In this document: positions 1 through 11,841 of the stretch, one piece after another
Numbering within the stretch: position 1 is the first letter of the stretch
How the letters are laid out: each line of letters begins with the position of its first letter
NCBI RefSeq assembly: GCF_002878395.1
Contig: NC_061118.1
Span: 132,404,286-132,468,285 of the forward strand
Length of the DNA stretch: 64,000 nucleotides
From: Capsicum annuum
Lineage: Eukaryota; Streptophyta; Magnoliopsida; Solanales; Solanaceae
Direction: 5' to 3'
The notes under the pieces: generated by a model
Told to the model about the DNA's origin: nothing
Databases searched by the model: none
What the model saw: the letters and a program-made list of their open reading frames with translations, nothing else
Position numbers and translations under genes: made by a program

Positions 1-677
1 GCTTTAAAGCCTTTGCTTTAAAGGTAGCAACTGTTCTTATTTCATACAAACAAAACTTGTGAGTTTAAATAAGGTAGTTGGCTTGCGGCTTTGGCCTTGA
101 AGGCGATTTCTCTTGCATTCTTCTTGCTGCACCATTGACCCAAACTCAAATTATCAAAAGTGAACCATAAACAAGTACCATCTCCATTTTGCTATGTCTC
201 TTAGATAAATCTCTCGAACCTTGATTTTTCCTTGATTTCCCAAACATGTTTCTGACAAAACTTCCTACTTGTAATGTTTTGACTTACAATCATATTTCTT
301 TCATGTGCTAATCTTTTGTTTTGCTTTGTGCAATTGAAGAAGTTGGTAGCAAGTTTTGAGATCTTTTCTCACTTGTATTGACATGGACTTGACTCAAAGA
401 CAAGAGAAAAATGACAATAATTTTATTTGGATAACTGACTCAAGAAAATAAAATAAAAATGAAGAGAATAAATAAAAGACCATGAATGTGTCCATTGAAA
501 AAGAGAAAAGAAGAATTTGTCCGAAAATGATAGTTAATTTTAATGATTATGACATACATTTTGAATTAAGCTGCCTGATCTTTCCAACCAAACTTTCTAT
601 CAATTTTTCTCGAGTTAATGACCCTAAAAATGAGTTACTTCCTTGGTACAATTGTATTCGGAGACCTCATTTGGCCA

Positions 678-945
678 GTGGCACCTTGTAGGGTTTTCTC
701 CAACAAGCCTCTCTCATTTTTTTTTCTCAACTCATCATTGTCTTATGGTGTTCGTGAGGGTTTTTCACCAATAAGACTACTTTTCATTTCTCTCAACTCA
801 CAGTCGTCTTACAGTGCCCGTGGGGGTTTCACTGATAAGACTCTCTTTTTTTTATCATTCTGAACTTATCATTATCTTACGGTGCCCGTGAGGGTTTTCA
901 CCAATAAGACTCTCTCATTTTTATTTTTCTCCTGATTCCTTATGC
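678..945. repeat. Tandem repeat, four units of 66-70 bp
   Basis: Four diverged copies start at 678, 748, 814 and 882. Each has GTG(C/T)(C/T)CGTGAGGGTTTT-like sequence, then CAATAAGACT, then a T-rich stretch and a CTCA-rich tail. It lies in the noncoding part of the Ogre-like element beyond gag. Minisatellites are common in the noncoding parts of this lineage; no function is implied. Confidence 0.8.
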
Positions 946-2059
946 TGAGGAAAATGAGTAGTTCCCAAAATATGTCATCATATCCATTGCATGCTAATAC
1001 TTAACATTTTCAAATATTGATCTGAAGGTCTTTCTTTGGTTGTAACTTGACTTTTGTATAAGGTTTAGAAAGAACGGATGACATGAAGCCCAAACGACAC
1101 TTGAAGTAGTGTAAGAATTACAACTTCTGGAATCGACTCAAACAATGAGGATTTTAACTAATGTCCAATTTCTTTTGGCTGGGTGACTCTAAATTGTTCA
1201 TTTGATTGGACCGAGTCCAGAGTTAGGAAGCCTACATATCTCACCCCTGAGAGAGGAGAATCAGGTCTCACGTAGTTTCAAAAACTTATTCTTTTGCTTG
1301 ATTTGGATTTTTTTTCTTTTTTTATTGACTCATTTCTCTTTGGGATAGCAGAATGAAATGCCTCCGGCATATCAATCCTTGAAAATGCAAGTGCATATCA
1401 CGCAATGTGAAAGTGAAAGATGGAGATCATTCATGATATTCTTACAGCACTAACTTTAACTGTATTTGTACATCACTACTCTTGCACTTTGTTCAACATA
1501 CAACTCAACTTTTGTTGTACATTTCTCATGCTAAATGACTCATGATTTTGTGGAGCTGATTTTCCTTCTGTTCCTTTTGACACAGGATCGCACATTCATT
1601 ATTTATCTAATTGAGATATGTCTTTCAATTGATGACCAATATATTCTTGTGATTCTCAAAATAATTGCCTTGATTTTTAAAGAAGGCTTCAAATTGATCA
1701 TCAAATGCCTCAACACTCTATCTATTTTCTTAGATACTCTCTTTCTCTAACTTTATCCCTCTGATTCAATGTTTCATGATTAAGCTAGATTTTAAGATCT
1801 GGCTGAAAATTCTGCAAGCCCGTCATATTACTAAAATCAACATAAATTGTATTGTATAAAGTAGACAAACAACTTAAAATAAGACAAAAGTCAAAAGGGA
1901 CACTATATTTTGCTAAAAAGAAAGATAGAAAGGTTTAAACATAAATGACAAAGACATAAATCAAGATGGATTCCGAATTACAACCGTAAAAAAATTCAGA
2001 AAACAAAAAGAAAAACAAGACTAGATACCAAAACCGCTTTCTAGTAAGGGGAGGAGTGT
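946..2059. other. Noncoding stretch of the Ogre-like element
   Basis: No reading frame here resembles a known protein. It contains one copy (about 1205-1280) of the motif that recurs in the element's leader (CCTACATATCTCA...GAGGAGAATCAGG), which ties this stretch to the same element. The 480 bases before the tandem repeat (1-480) also hold nothing I recognise. Confidence 0.5.
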
Positions 2060-3598
2060 CTTCCCTATTGCGGAGCTTGACATTTAGCCACTGATTTGAA
2101 CATCATGACGAGAGCTTTTATCACCGTCAAACATATTTCCCTCTATAAATAATTTTTTGATCCTCATGCTCAACTCATTAATTCCCACGTATTGCGTATC
2201 ACCATGTGTTGGTGAAGGATTCTGTGTAACGCTCGAGATGTTAACGTTTTGCACTAAAATCACTTTTTCTTAAATCATCTTTTCTATTTCTCTTTTCAAA
2301 GTATGACAATCTTCAGTACTGTGACCCTGAACATCAGAATGATATGCACACCATACATTAGGGTCAAAATTTCTTGAATATGGATCAGGTGTATACCCAA
2401 GGAGAAGAGTAATCATGCCCCACTGTCTTAATCTCTGGAACAAACTAGCATAGGATTCCCTTATAAGAGTGAAATTATCCTTTTTCTTCCTCTTCTTTGT
2501 AAACTATGGCCTTGGTTGAAACTTAGATTTGGAGTTACCTTGGTAAATATGCGGAGGCCGAGGACAATGTTGAGAGATCTATGCTTTCCATTATGGATAA
2601 GATGACAGGTGAGTACACAATTGTGCATTGTTCAAAGGATATTAAGGAAGTGGGATGGAATATCTTGGATTTTGGTATTATAAACCTTGTTGTAGGAGAG
2701 TATGTGGATATAATATTTAAGTTTAAGATTGAGGCTGATAGTATTGGTGAGTTGGACCTCTCGAGCTCTGCTTTGGCCCTGGCATGATGATAGGTATATT
2801 TTCCTTCTTCTTTCCTTCAGTTTCCCTTAATTAATTGCAGTATCATCCCAAATATTTCACAGAATCCTCATGTCCATCATGCTCCTTAAATTTCAATATC
2901 TCAAAGCTTTGAGGAAGGTTGACACTTGAAGACATGCCCCAGTCTTTATATGAAACATATTCTTTACCCGCGAGTCCTAGGGAACTTTTCATGGAATTTT
3001 CTGCACTCTTCATTCCAACCATTTTCTCTTGCTCTTCTGCTATCTCAGACTTTTTGGTAAGAAATTTTGGTGATTCAGTTAATTTAAAAGTAGGCTCAGG
3101 ATCATAGCAATTATCATCAAGAGTATTGAACATGGGTTCACTAGCGGCATGGAAAATCATAACCGTTGGGCGGATAGCCAAAGTGAAAGCCTCAGTAAAG
3201 GGTTGGACAGTAAAATCACAGTTGGTATATGGTTTTATGAATGTAGTAGGATTATACTGAGGAGCTAGAGAAGGAGTGGTGGAAGTATTGGGATGCAGCT
3301 GACGTGGCATGAATTTCAAGGCATGTTGTGGTGCGTCAACAACAATATGAAATTGACATTGCAATTATGATGGAAAACTCAAGATATTTTTGGGGTCAAT
3401 ATTGGGTAATGGAGGAAGAGGCATCCCACTGGCCCAAGCTCGATACATTTCCATCATTTGTTGTCTTAGTCTCAAATTCTCTTCCTTTAAACTCTCATTT
3501 CCTTAACTCTTTGTTTGATCCATGAGGCCACTCTCTATATCCTTGTTGGACACAGCTAAACCTTTCTTAGCTTTGGTGTGATGTGGAGGACCCACCAT
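2060..3598 (-). pseudogene. Ogre-like gag, broken
   Basis: The minus-strand reading starts at an ATG at 3598. An N-terminal charged stretch with a coiled-coil look (LKEENLRLRQQMMEMYRAW) comes first, then a Pro-rich linker. The core begins near 2860 with FEILKFKEHDGHEDSVKYLG, the place where Ogre gag proteins carry a K-x-DGHGDP-type motif. A stop follows directly and the core to about 2450 is badly scrambled. The C-terminal motif CAYHSDVQGHSTEDC, typical of this lineage, is clear at 2350-2306 and is followed by LKREIEKM and a stop. Gag normally forms the virus-like particle that packages element RNA. At least three stops or frame changes make this copy non-functional. I am confident of the family, less so of the ends. 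Confidence 0.7.
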
Positions 3599-5242
3599 AA
3601 TACCACAAACCAACCACCTTAAACTAACTTAACAAGAGATAACAAAGGTGTTAGAATGAAACACTTTTTCAAAACTCTTTTTCTCTATTTTTTTTTGGAA
3701 AAAATCATTGAACCCAAAAAGGGCACCTACGTATCTCACTCTCGAAAGAGGAGAATCAAGTGTGCGTAGTTCATGAAGTTTTGGCATAACATGGCCGATC
3801 AAAATCTCTTTCTTTTTCATTTTCTTGAAACTTTAAGAAGAAAAGAAAATAATAAGTTGTCAAAAAATTGACGAAACTCTTTTTGAATTTTTTCAATTTA
3901 AAAATTCCTATACAAAATAAAACCTATGATTATCAAAGAAAAATCTTTTTGGATTTTTGATTTTGAATTTTATATGAAAATGAATCTTGAAACTATTAAA
4001 GGAAAATCTTTTTGTAGTTTTATTTGATAGATGTATATGAAACACCTAACTCTAAATGAAGAGAAGAAAATCTTTTGAATTTTTAATTTTGAATTTCAAC
4101 CCAAAATGAAATCTAAGACTATTAAGGAAAATCTTTTTGTATTTTTCTTTTCAAGACATATATGAAACACCTACTCTAAATGAAGAGTGAAGAATATTTT
4201 TTTGGATTTTTAAATAAGATCACCGAACCCTAGAAGGGCTGCCTACGTATCTCACTCCCGAAAGAGGAGAATCAAGTATGGGTAGTTCTTCAAAATTGGA
4301 CAATTAAATATTAAATAATCGACTGAACCTTGACTTGAGAGACACCACCACAAATAAACGATAAAAACATCAATAAATTTTTTTTGAGTTTTTAATTTGA
4401 CACTTCAAATAAAACTGACTCCAACAACTATGAAAGAATCTTTTGTTTTGATATTTTCATTATATGAAATGTTCAAAATTTCTATCATTTTTGAATTTTT
4501 TTTTTATAAAAAGTTCCTATTAAAAAAAATCTTTTTGAAATTTTCGAATTATGAATGCTTACTAAAGAAACAAAAGAAATTTTTTTGATTTTTTTTGTTT
4601 TTTTAGAAAATGAGTGCAAAAGGAAAAACACTTTTGGATTTTTTGGATTATGAAAACTAAAAGCCATAAAGACTCTAAAAAACTGTGAAAATCTTTTTTT
4701 TTCCTTGCCTAAACACATGCTTCTTTAATTCTAGCACATGCTTTCCCCAAACTAGTCCGTTGAATGACCCTACTATCCTTAAAGATATAACAATTAGCAC
4801 ATAAGGATGCTTTAGGGGTGAGTCTCCTACAATGGACCTAGTGGATCCCACTAGGTCTCAATATAATATTGATAAGCATGACATCAAGGCTGACCTACGT
4901 TGGGGTCTACTAACAAGGCTGTTCGGGGGAGCGTATAGTTGATAGTGGTTGTGACAGCTTTCCACCCACTCTATACGTCCGATGGATCCCCCTTCTAAAA
5001 TAAGGATAACTCAATTAGAGTTCGTGTACACGGCGTGCGCTCCGGGACTTATTGAGAAAGAAATGACTCAAGTTATGCAAATGATATCACATATAAAGCG
5101 GTAACACATAAAGAAAATTAATAGGCAAAGAGCACGTAGGCATCCAACAATGAAAAAGCAATAACACAAAAAAAATATTTATACACCTATACTGTCAAAC
5201 TAAGCCGATAGAACTCAAAAAATAAGCTCGAATTCTGAAAAC
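3599..5242 (-). other. Leader of the Ogre-like element (5' untranslated region)
   Basis: About 1.6 kb lies between the primer site and the gag start. It is T/A-rich with many runs such as AAAATCTTTTTG, and it contains two copies of the roughly 65-bp motif with GCCTACGTATCTCACTC (about 3703-3772 and 4222-4288); a third lies at about 1205-1280. A near-perfect palindrome is at 4835-4857. Short open frames here are low-complexity and I do not consider them genes. Confidence 0.6.
4835..4857. repeat. 10-bp-arm palindrome in the Ogre-like leader
   Basis: GACCTAGTGG and CCACTAGGTC are perfect inverted arms around a 3-base centre (ATC). It lies about 390 bases downstream of the primer site in the element's sense direction, where retroelement RNAs often carry dimerisation or packaging hairpins. 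That role is inference only. Confidence 0.6.
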
Positions 5243-5264
5243 TCCCCAGCAAAGTCGTCGGAGC
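5243..5264 (-). other. Primer-binding site of the Ogre-like element
   Basis: Read on the minus strand, the bases directly after the LTR run TCCGACGACTTTGCTGGGGA. This resembles the Ogre primer site (TGGCGACTCTGCTGGGGA type, pairing with an arginine tRNA) with a few mismatches. Its place at the LTR edge supports the call. Confidence 0.65.
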
Positions 5265-7329
5265 TGTCACACCCCCATTTTACCTAAAAAATTCAATTGT
5301 AAGTTTCAAAAGAGTTTTTATTATTAAGTGACAAAAACTAAAAATTTGTTTCAAAAAAGTATTCATTTCACAATTAAATTCAAAGTTTCCACTTGGCATA
5401 GTCGGGAATGCCAAGTCACCTTAGAAAAATCCTTTTGAAAATGATTTTTGACTCTTTCAAAACTAGTTTGCGAATAGAGATTCTGGCTAAGGAATTTTGT
5501 TGACCGAGGGGAAGGTGTTAGGCACCTCTTGAACCCGTGGTTGAACCATGGTCGCTTCGTAGAGTATATCGGCAAGATGAAACTATAGAATTCATAAACC
5601 AAACAAAACACACAAACCAAGCAAACAAACAAATCAAACAAAATTCAAAACAAAAATAATGTCCAGTCTGAATTACATAGTCCCAAAAAATGCGGAAATA
5701 TAAATACTATTCTAAACTAATCCTAGACTATGCTCTACCTGATACGTCAGGCCTTCATCACGAACGTCCTCTGCATACAAGATATTTTAGGGCATTCCCT
5801 GATGAATAAGTACAAATGGCCTCAGGGCATTCTCTGGCTAAATAAATACAAATTCCAAATGCGATAAAGACAAATCATTTCACAAACATTTCAAATTATC
5901 CAATAATTCACAATTCCTAAATTTGCCTACTCGACCTACTGTTTGCCTAAAGATTTCAACCCATCATAATATTATTGCATTTAACAAACATCAATAATTA
6001 CTCTGAATTAAACAATCATCAACGCATCAGAATAACTAATATTCACCTTTATCAATTTTTTAATTCCCACCCCACTTTTATTCACAAATTAACAATTTCA
6101 AATATCAAATGAGATATCATTTCATCACACAATAATGAATCAACACCAATCAACTATTCACCACCAACAAAAATCAAACAACACACAAACGTTCAATTCA
6201 TAACATCGAGTATTATAAATAAGGAAATAAAGTGTAATGATTAGAAATGGACCTCAATTTGGAGCTTTCAAAATTGATGTATTATTTGAAGTAAATCCAA
6301 TATAATCCACATCTGAAACCTTGAGTCGAACCTAAATCACGAACTAATCGAACTGGATATACCCTTTGCTTTTTTCACCCAAAATCAAACCAAAATCCAA
6401 GAAAAAAGGAAAGACCTACACTAATGTCGTATGTTACGGATCTTTTTAATTATTTTCTAGTGTACTTCACTTGAAATAGAGGTGGATTTGGTTGGGGTGG
6501 ATGTGATTTTCTGTTTAGGATTTGAACTGTAGCATTTTTCGACGAGTTAACATCGGAATAAAAAATAACGGTCTAGTTTGGCTGGTTCTTGTTGGTTCTA
6601 GTCGTTGGTGATGTCATCTGCCGGCGAGTCTCACCAGATTAGTAATAAATACAACTGGGTATGGCAAACCCGGTGGATCTCCTACGATAAAATGGTCAAA
6701 CCCATTTATTTCTCTTTTTCTCTCTCAATTTTACTATCCCTCTCTCTGATTTCCCTCATTTTTAATCTGTACATGCGTATCATAAGTGTGTGTATGCCTA
6801 TTTTGCCTCTGTGAGGTATGTGTAGATAGAAATTATGTTTGTGTATGGTGTATTCTATGTATATGAGTATGTGATGGAGAACAGAAAAATGTCCTTTTTT
6901 ATCAGTGCTATTGTGTGTGTATATGTTAATCATGAAGTTTTGTGCGTTCCATGGAAGTTGTGTATCATGAATTATAGTGTTTTGTATTGGTGTATGTAAT
7001 TGTGGGGGATGAATTATTAAGAAAAAATAGAGTTTGGTATATTTCACTCTGTGTGTTTGTGCCTCTCCCGTGAGTAAGAATTATTTTTTTTGTATATGGG
7101 TCTCTCCAAAACATTATAAAGGGCTAAGGGGTAAGGGGGTATGGGGTAGGAGTGGTGAGATAAGGATTGAGGTAGGGTTTTGAGGTGTCAAAATTTGATA
7201 GGGAGCGGTTGTTATTTTGTTAGATTTGTTATTGTGTGGAAACTATCACATAGGTAAATGTACGTGGTAAGACGAGGGCTAAAATGATAAAAAAAAATTA
7301 TTTTGAAGGGATAAAATTACGTGTCTACA
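5265..7329 (-). repeat. 5' LTR of the Ogre-like element
   Basis: On the plus strand it opens TGTCACACCCCC (5265) and ends GTGTCTACA (7329), giving the TG...CA ends of an LTR and a length of about 2,065 bp. The ends form an imperfect inverted repeat. The primer site follows the TG end on the minus strand, so this is the 5' LTR of a minus-strand element. The partner LTR is not in the window. Confidence 0.75.
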
Positions 7330-7399
7330 GTAACTAGGAAAATAGTTTGCAGAAATATGTTTCAAGAAAGTAAACGCAATAGGAGCACAGGGTTTGACT

Positions 7400-8698
7400 T
7401 CCAAAGCTTATAAGTCGGATTTAAAGGAGGAAGAAAACTATTTGGATCATCAGTTGGTAGGTTTTTGAGCCCAAGGTCAAGGAAATCAAGGTCAGAACTA
7501 TTATGATAGATACAGAGGCCGTAGTAAAGATTAAGACACCAACTGGAGAAATAAGGATAACTATAGAGAGAAGGGAGATTGGTACATTCAGCCTGGAAAA
7601 TGAGATACAGAATCAAGAATGGAGGAGATGTTGACTAAGTTGTTAAAGGGTCAAGAAAATTAGGAGAATAACCTTAAGGAGATTACGACTAACATTTCAG
7701 AGTTGACCTAGAAGGTTGAATCTCATGCCACTGCTATCAAGTATTTGGAGCAATAATTCAATCAGTTGTCAGCAACACTGAAACAGAGGCATCCAGGTAC
7801 CTTTCCGAGCAACACTGTGTAAAATCCAAAAAATGATGGTAATTTTATTGCTAATTCCACAAGGAGTGGTATGACTACTATGGATCATGAATTACCTATT
7901 GTGGAAGCACTAAGACATGATGAAGCTATTATTGATGAGATATTTATTGTAGATCCAGAAAAGGCAATAGGTGATAATGTTAAAGATGGTGATGACAAAG
8001 GTAAGGGTCGGGTTGTTGAGCTGGAAATAAGACAAATTCCAAGACCACCCCCACCTTTTCCTCAAAGATTAAAGTATAAGAGAGAGTAAAGGAAGTTCAA
8101 GCGATTCATTGATATGTTAAAAGAGTTGATCTTGAACATCTCTCTTTTTGAGGTGTTGAAGCATATGCCAAGTTTATAAAGCAATTGGTTACAAAGAAGA
8201 AAAGGGCTACGATTGAGGATGTTGATAGGTTGTACTACTATACTGCAGTCACGATTGGGTCTCTAGCTCAGAAAAAGGGTGATACCAAAGTATTCATGAT
8301 ACCTTGCACTATTGGGTCATCCTAGTTTGCAAAAGCCTTATGTGACTTAGGAACCAACATTAATTTGATTCCACTGGTTGTATTCAAGCAATTGGGATTG
8401 AGCCCTCCTAAACCGACTGTAATAAGGATGTTGGTGGTTGACCACACTATGAAGAGACCTGTGGGCATTTCTTATGATTTGATTCTGGATTATAAGGTTG
8501 ACGCCGAGATGCCAATCATATTGGGGAGACCATTCCTGGCCACAGGTAGAGTGATGGTTAACATAGAGAAGGGGGACCTGAAGTTCAGAGTCAATGGTGA
8601 GAAGGTCATATTCAATATTTGATAAACAACTAAGTAGCCAATCAACATAAGGATGGTGTCAGTGATTAATTGTATTAATGAACCAGGAGGGTGTTCTT
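7400..8698 (+). pseudogene. Athila gag C-terminus plus aspartic protease, broken
   Basis: The plus-strand frame starts in a Gln/Tyr/Arg-rich gag tail (YYDRYRGRSK). It passes a KQRHPGTFPSNTVQNPKNDG stretch typical of the Athila gag-protease linker, then PRPPPPFPQRLK, and enters the protease near 8200. The protease has CTIGSS, then FAKALCDLGTNINLIP, where CDLG(A/T)(S/N)I is the family's active-site region, and ends with MPIILGRPFLATGRVMVNIE. About 17 residues expected between ISYDL and ILDYKV are missing, which suggests a small deletion. The frame can be followed past the stop at 8622 to about 8690 (VSVINCINEPGG), after which RT should begin but does not. Several stops replace expected Gln codons. 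The protease would process Gag-Pol; this copy cannot. Confidence 0.75.
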
Positions 8699-8714
8699 AA
8701 GGGAATCTTGATGA

Positions 8715-8885
8715 ATTCTAAGTAATCAAGATACCCACATTATGCTGCAACGTTAAATCAAGTGTTGTATGGGAGGCAACCCATGGTCTTGTTGGTTAAG
8801 TTTGAGTAACCAACACAGCCATATTATGCCGCGATGTTAATTCAAGCATTGGGTGGAAGGCAACCCACTATATTAGTGTTCACTT
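8715..8885 (+). repeat. Athila noncoding motif, two tandem copies
   Basis: Two copies of about 90 bp each contain ATTATGC(T/C)GC(A/G)(A/C)(C/T)GTTAA followed by a (G/T)GGGAGGCAACCCA-like core (near 8770 and 8860). This sequence is characteristic of the untranslated region after pol in Athila-type elements. Here it follows the protease directly. A T14 run (8884-8897) comes after it. Confidence 0.65.
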
Positions 8886-9194
8886 TTTTTTTTTTTTGTG
8901 GGTTTATAGATTACGGACTTATCCAGAATACGATAGAATTGCTACATTCATAACTTTTCAGGTAAAAGGAATTTGTGACCAACCCATCAGGGTCACAAGT
9001 CCTACTCAGGCTAGGTAATATTGAGCGATAATCAAAAAGATGAAATTTTGAGGATGATAATGGAAAGTTCTGGACTTTGACACATAATCATACTTTCAAA
9101 GTTGTATATTCAAGTTAAGGAACCAAAAGTAGTTGGGTAAAAATCAAAATGCAAAGTCCAAAAAATAGGAAATTGGGCTAAAATTTTAGGCCCA

Positions 9195-9360
9195 CTTACG
9201 CCCTGCACATGTGGACCGCATATGGTATATGCACCTACTGGCAGATCGCATATGATAGCCGCAAGTGACCTAGTTGCAGGCCTGATTTTTAATTAATATT
9301 TTGGGCTGATCAATGCTTAAACAAGACCTAATTTGCCCTCCTGCTATTTAAACACAATTT
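9195..9360 (+). promoter_or_regulatory. Internal promoter-like module ahead of the extra Athila ORF
   Basis: A palindrome-rich block (CACATGTGGACCGCATATG at about 9207-9225 and related sequence to 9270) is followed by a TATA-like TATTTAAA at 9345-9352 and a C/T/A-rich leader. The same kind of block precedes the presumed TATA box of this element's own 3' LTR (16360-16740). The sequence similarity is visible; promoter activity is inference. The flanks 8898-9194 hold nothing else I recognise. Confidence 0.4.
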
Positions 9361-9572
9361 GACTCATTCTAACCCATTCAAATCCTCAAAATCTCATTTG
9401 TACTCTTTAAATCCAAACTTCCCTCTCAAAGTATAACCTTATCCCACACTTAGAAAAAGGCTAAATTGAAACTTATTTGGGGTACCAGCTTGTCGTACTA
9501 TACTAAAAACAAGTTCAATCTTGGGTTTTTATCTATTTCTTCTTTGTTCACTTCCAAATTCTCAAAGAAAAG

Positions 9573-9970
9573 GTAACTTTCTTGGCTCACAATAGTAATA
9601 TCTAGATTTAAATATTGAACAAGCAAGTTGATATGTGTATTTCCATGAAAAATAAATGGAAACAAGCATGCTTGCGTATAGGAGCCTTGAAGTAGCCTAA
9701 AATCTTGATGTAGGGCTTTGTTTTTAATTAAATTCTAATGTCATGCCCAAAATGAAAGTTGAACCTTAGTAAGTAGTGGAATATTGGGCATGCTAGTTTA
9801 TATTGAAAATTATGATTCTTGGTATATGTGTACACATTGGACAAATTCAGACTGCTAATAGGTTATAGGGGTGTGAAAATTGAGGAAAATTTTGAAATTT
9901 TTGAATTTTGAATTTTGCTTCAACTTTTGCAATTCCTCTTTTTTATTGGAAACTAATATTTGGTTTTCAG
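9573..9970 (+). other. Possible leader intron of the extra Athila ORF
   Basis: AAAG|GTAACTTTC at 9573 fits a plant 5' splice site. TTTGGTTTTCAG ending at 9970 fits a 3' splice site, six bases before the ATG at 9977. The 398 bases between are AT-rich, as plant introns are. Splicing is a prediction from these signals only. Confidence 0.4.
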
Positions 9971-9976
9971 GAATAG

Positions 9977-11841
9977 ATGGCACCTAAATATGCAAATAAG
10001 AAGATTGATACATCGAGGAGACATGATGAGTCCCCCGAGCCCAGTGGCTCGATAGAAGAGTACCCTCTTTTGAAGCTTAGAGCAGCTACAGTCAGGGTGA
10101 CACATAGAGTGACTAGAGGCCAGGTGTGCCAGGCAGCTAAGACTATTATTTGGGCACTATAGGAAAGCCATTGATTGAGCACTCACGGTAGGGGAAAAGT
10201 CCAACCTTCACCTGGCCTAGGTCTCGAACTGAGGCTATTTAGGCTGTCCAAGCTGCTCAGGTAGTTCTAACCCTACCAAGGATGAAGTCAGCCCTGAGAT
10301 CATCCACACACTCTCCTTTACCATGTGATGATGATGATGATGATGTGGAAAATTCTAAGTCAGTTCCACAGGGTGTAGCTCAAGACCCCCAGTCTAAAGA
10401 AGGGTTACAGGATTCATCAAAGGTTGCAGATCATGAGGAGTTATCAATAGTACCACAATCTGAGGTAGGTACACTAGTTCATGCATATCCATCAGGTGTA
10501 CCCTAGTTTGAGGAGGGTACAGAAAAGGTTTTCCATGAGGTGTCCATTCCAGATGAGGGGGCACCAGTACAGCAGGGACAGAGTTTTGCCCCTACACATG
10601 CCTCGGAGGCACCTCTTGATAAGAAAGACCTGAGGTGGTGTGTGGAGGGAATGCAGATGAATTTTTATATAGACAGTCATATCTCAGAGACCAGATGTCC
10701 TAAGGGGCTTAATTTTTAATAGTACGAGATTGATATATCTGGGTTGAGTAGAGTACCACAGTTGTGGGCTGACTTTGATCATTATCAGTTGGAGTGAATA
10801 ACTAGTCCACTCGATTCTTACAGCAAGACTTTTGTATGAGAGTTTATGCATCATATTGTGTCATAGTAGTAATTTTTATGCTCAAATTTATTGGTCTAAT
10901 GAGACATATGGAGTAGCCACAACTTGAGCAGACCCTTGTGAGAAGGGTTAAGGTTGACATTTCAGTTACGACTATCCGTCGAGTTATTTTTGGTCCAAAA
11001 TATATCACTCTAACATCCACAGCTGAGTGTAACTACAGATTGAGATTTCCATATGACAAACATATTATAAGGGAGGCAGAGTATAAATGTGAGAGAGTTA
11101 AGATGGCTAGGTTGATAGTCATCTACATTAAACCTTTGAATGATGAGACCCCATGGATCGAGGGACATGGTGTGATAAAGAAGGCCGCATTGACGTTTGT
11201 TGCTAAGGTTTAGTGGTTTATCATCAGATATAGATTATTCCCAATTGCTTCAAACAATGTATTAACTTTGGAGGGAGCCATCCTTATTGCTAGTATGATG
11301 GTTGGGTATGAGATTAACTTTGCAACTATCCTCCGGCATGAGATTCAAGATAGAGACTTTAGGTAGGTGATGAATTTTCCATTTACTTGCCATATTCAAA
11401 GATTATATAATGAGGTAGGTATACCAGAGATACCGAGAGTCGATGAGATAGTACTTGTGACAGCCACTTCACAAATAAATACTATAAAAGATCCAGCATG
11501 CCTTGCCCTTTGTAGGAGACCTAGTGGACTTTCCACAGTACCTAGAGTCCATATGAGGGCCCTTTAGTTTCCTAGAGCATAGTGATGTGCATGGATGTGA
11601 TGTGGGAGTTAGCATTGATCTTGATATGGGAGATCAGAGAAAGGCCCCTGATTTGAGTACTCAAGGTGATGGGACACCAGCCATTTCTTCATCATCCCTG
11701 ACTTCCAGTTCAGAGATGGTGGGTGCTTCTTTATTTCTGTCTCTCCCATTGACTATAGCTTTTGCTAGAGGTATGACTTTGGTATCTCGTGAGTTCTTCC
11801 AAATCTTAGTGGATAGTCAAAGAGCCACTGATGAACGGTTA
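9977..11841 (+). pseudogene. Athila extra ORF (plant-transposon domain), 5' part, broken
   Basis: It starts at the ATG at 9977 (MAPKYANKKIDTSRRHDESP), a basic start like other ORFs of this kind. An acidic run from a (GAT)n repeat is at about 10327-10345. The region from about 10940 to 11510 matches what I know of PF20167 (putative plant transposon protein domain): the pattern WFIIRYRLFPIASNNVLTLE, then LIASMMVGYEINFATILRHE, then PFTCHIQRLYNEVGIP. Function of this domain is not established; in position it equals the env-like ORF of Athila elements. Stops interrupt it at 10160, 10504, 10716 and elsewhere. At 11842 it is cut by a solo LTR; the reading frame resumes at 14007. No signal peptide or membrane segment was recognised in the readable parts. 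Confidence 0.6.
11837..11841. repeat. Target-site duplication GGTTA, left copy
   Basis: GGTTA directly precedes the LTR start TGTAACACCC. The identical five bases follow the LTR end at 14002-14006. A perfect 5-bp duplication is what a Ty3 integrase makes. Confidence 0.9.

Larger units (their letters stand above)
1..7329 (-). mobile_element. Ogre/Tat-like Ty3 LTR retrotransposon, partial (left end outside window)
   Basis: Reading on the minus strand, the order is 5' LTR (7329-5265), primer-binding site (5264-5243), a long AT-rich leader (about 5240-3599), a broken gag (3598-about 2060) and then noncoding sequence to the window edge. The gag type and the primer site identify the Ogre/Tat lineage; this is inference from family knowledge. 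Protease, RT and integrase are not visible after gag, so either pol lies left of the window or this is a gag-only derivative. Its right edge abuts Athila gag sequence, so it most likely inserted into the Athila element. A target duplication cannot be checked because the left end is missing. Confidence 0.75.

Noticed and set aside
6605..7047. Open frames within the Ogre-like LTR (both strands)
   Set aside because: They are low-complexity TGTGTG/CTCTCT-rich text inside an LTR with no protein features.
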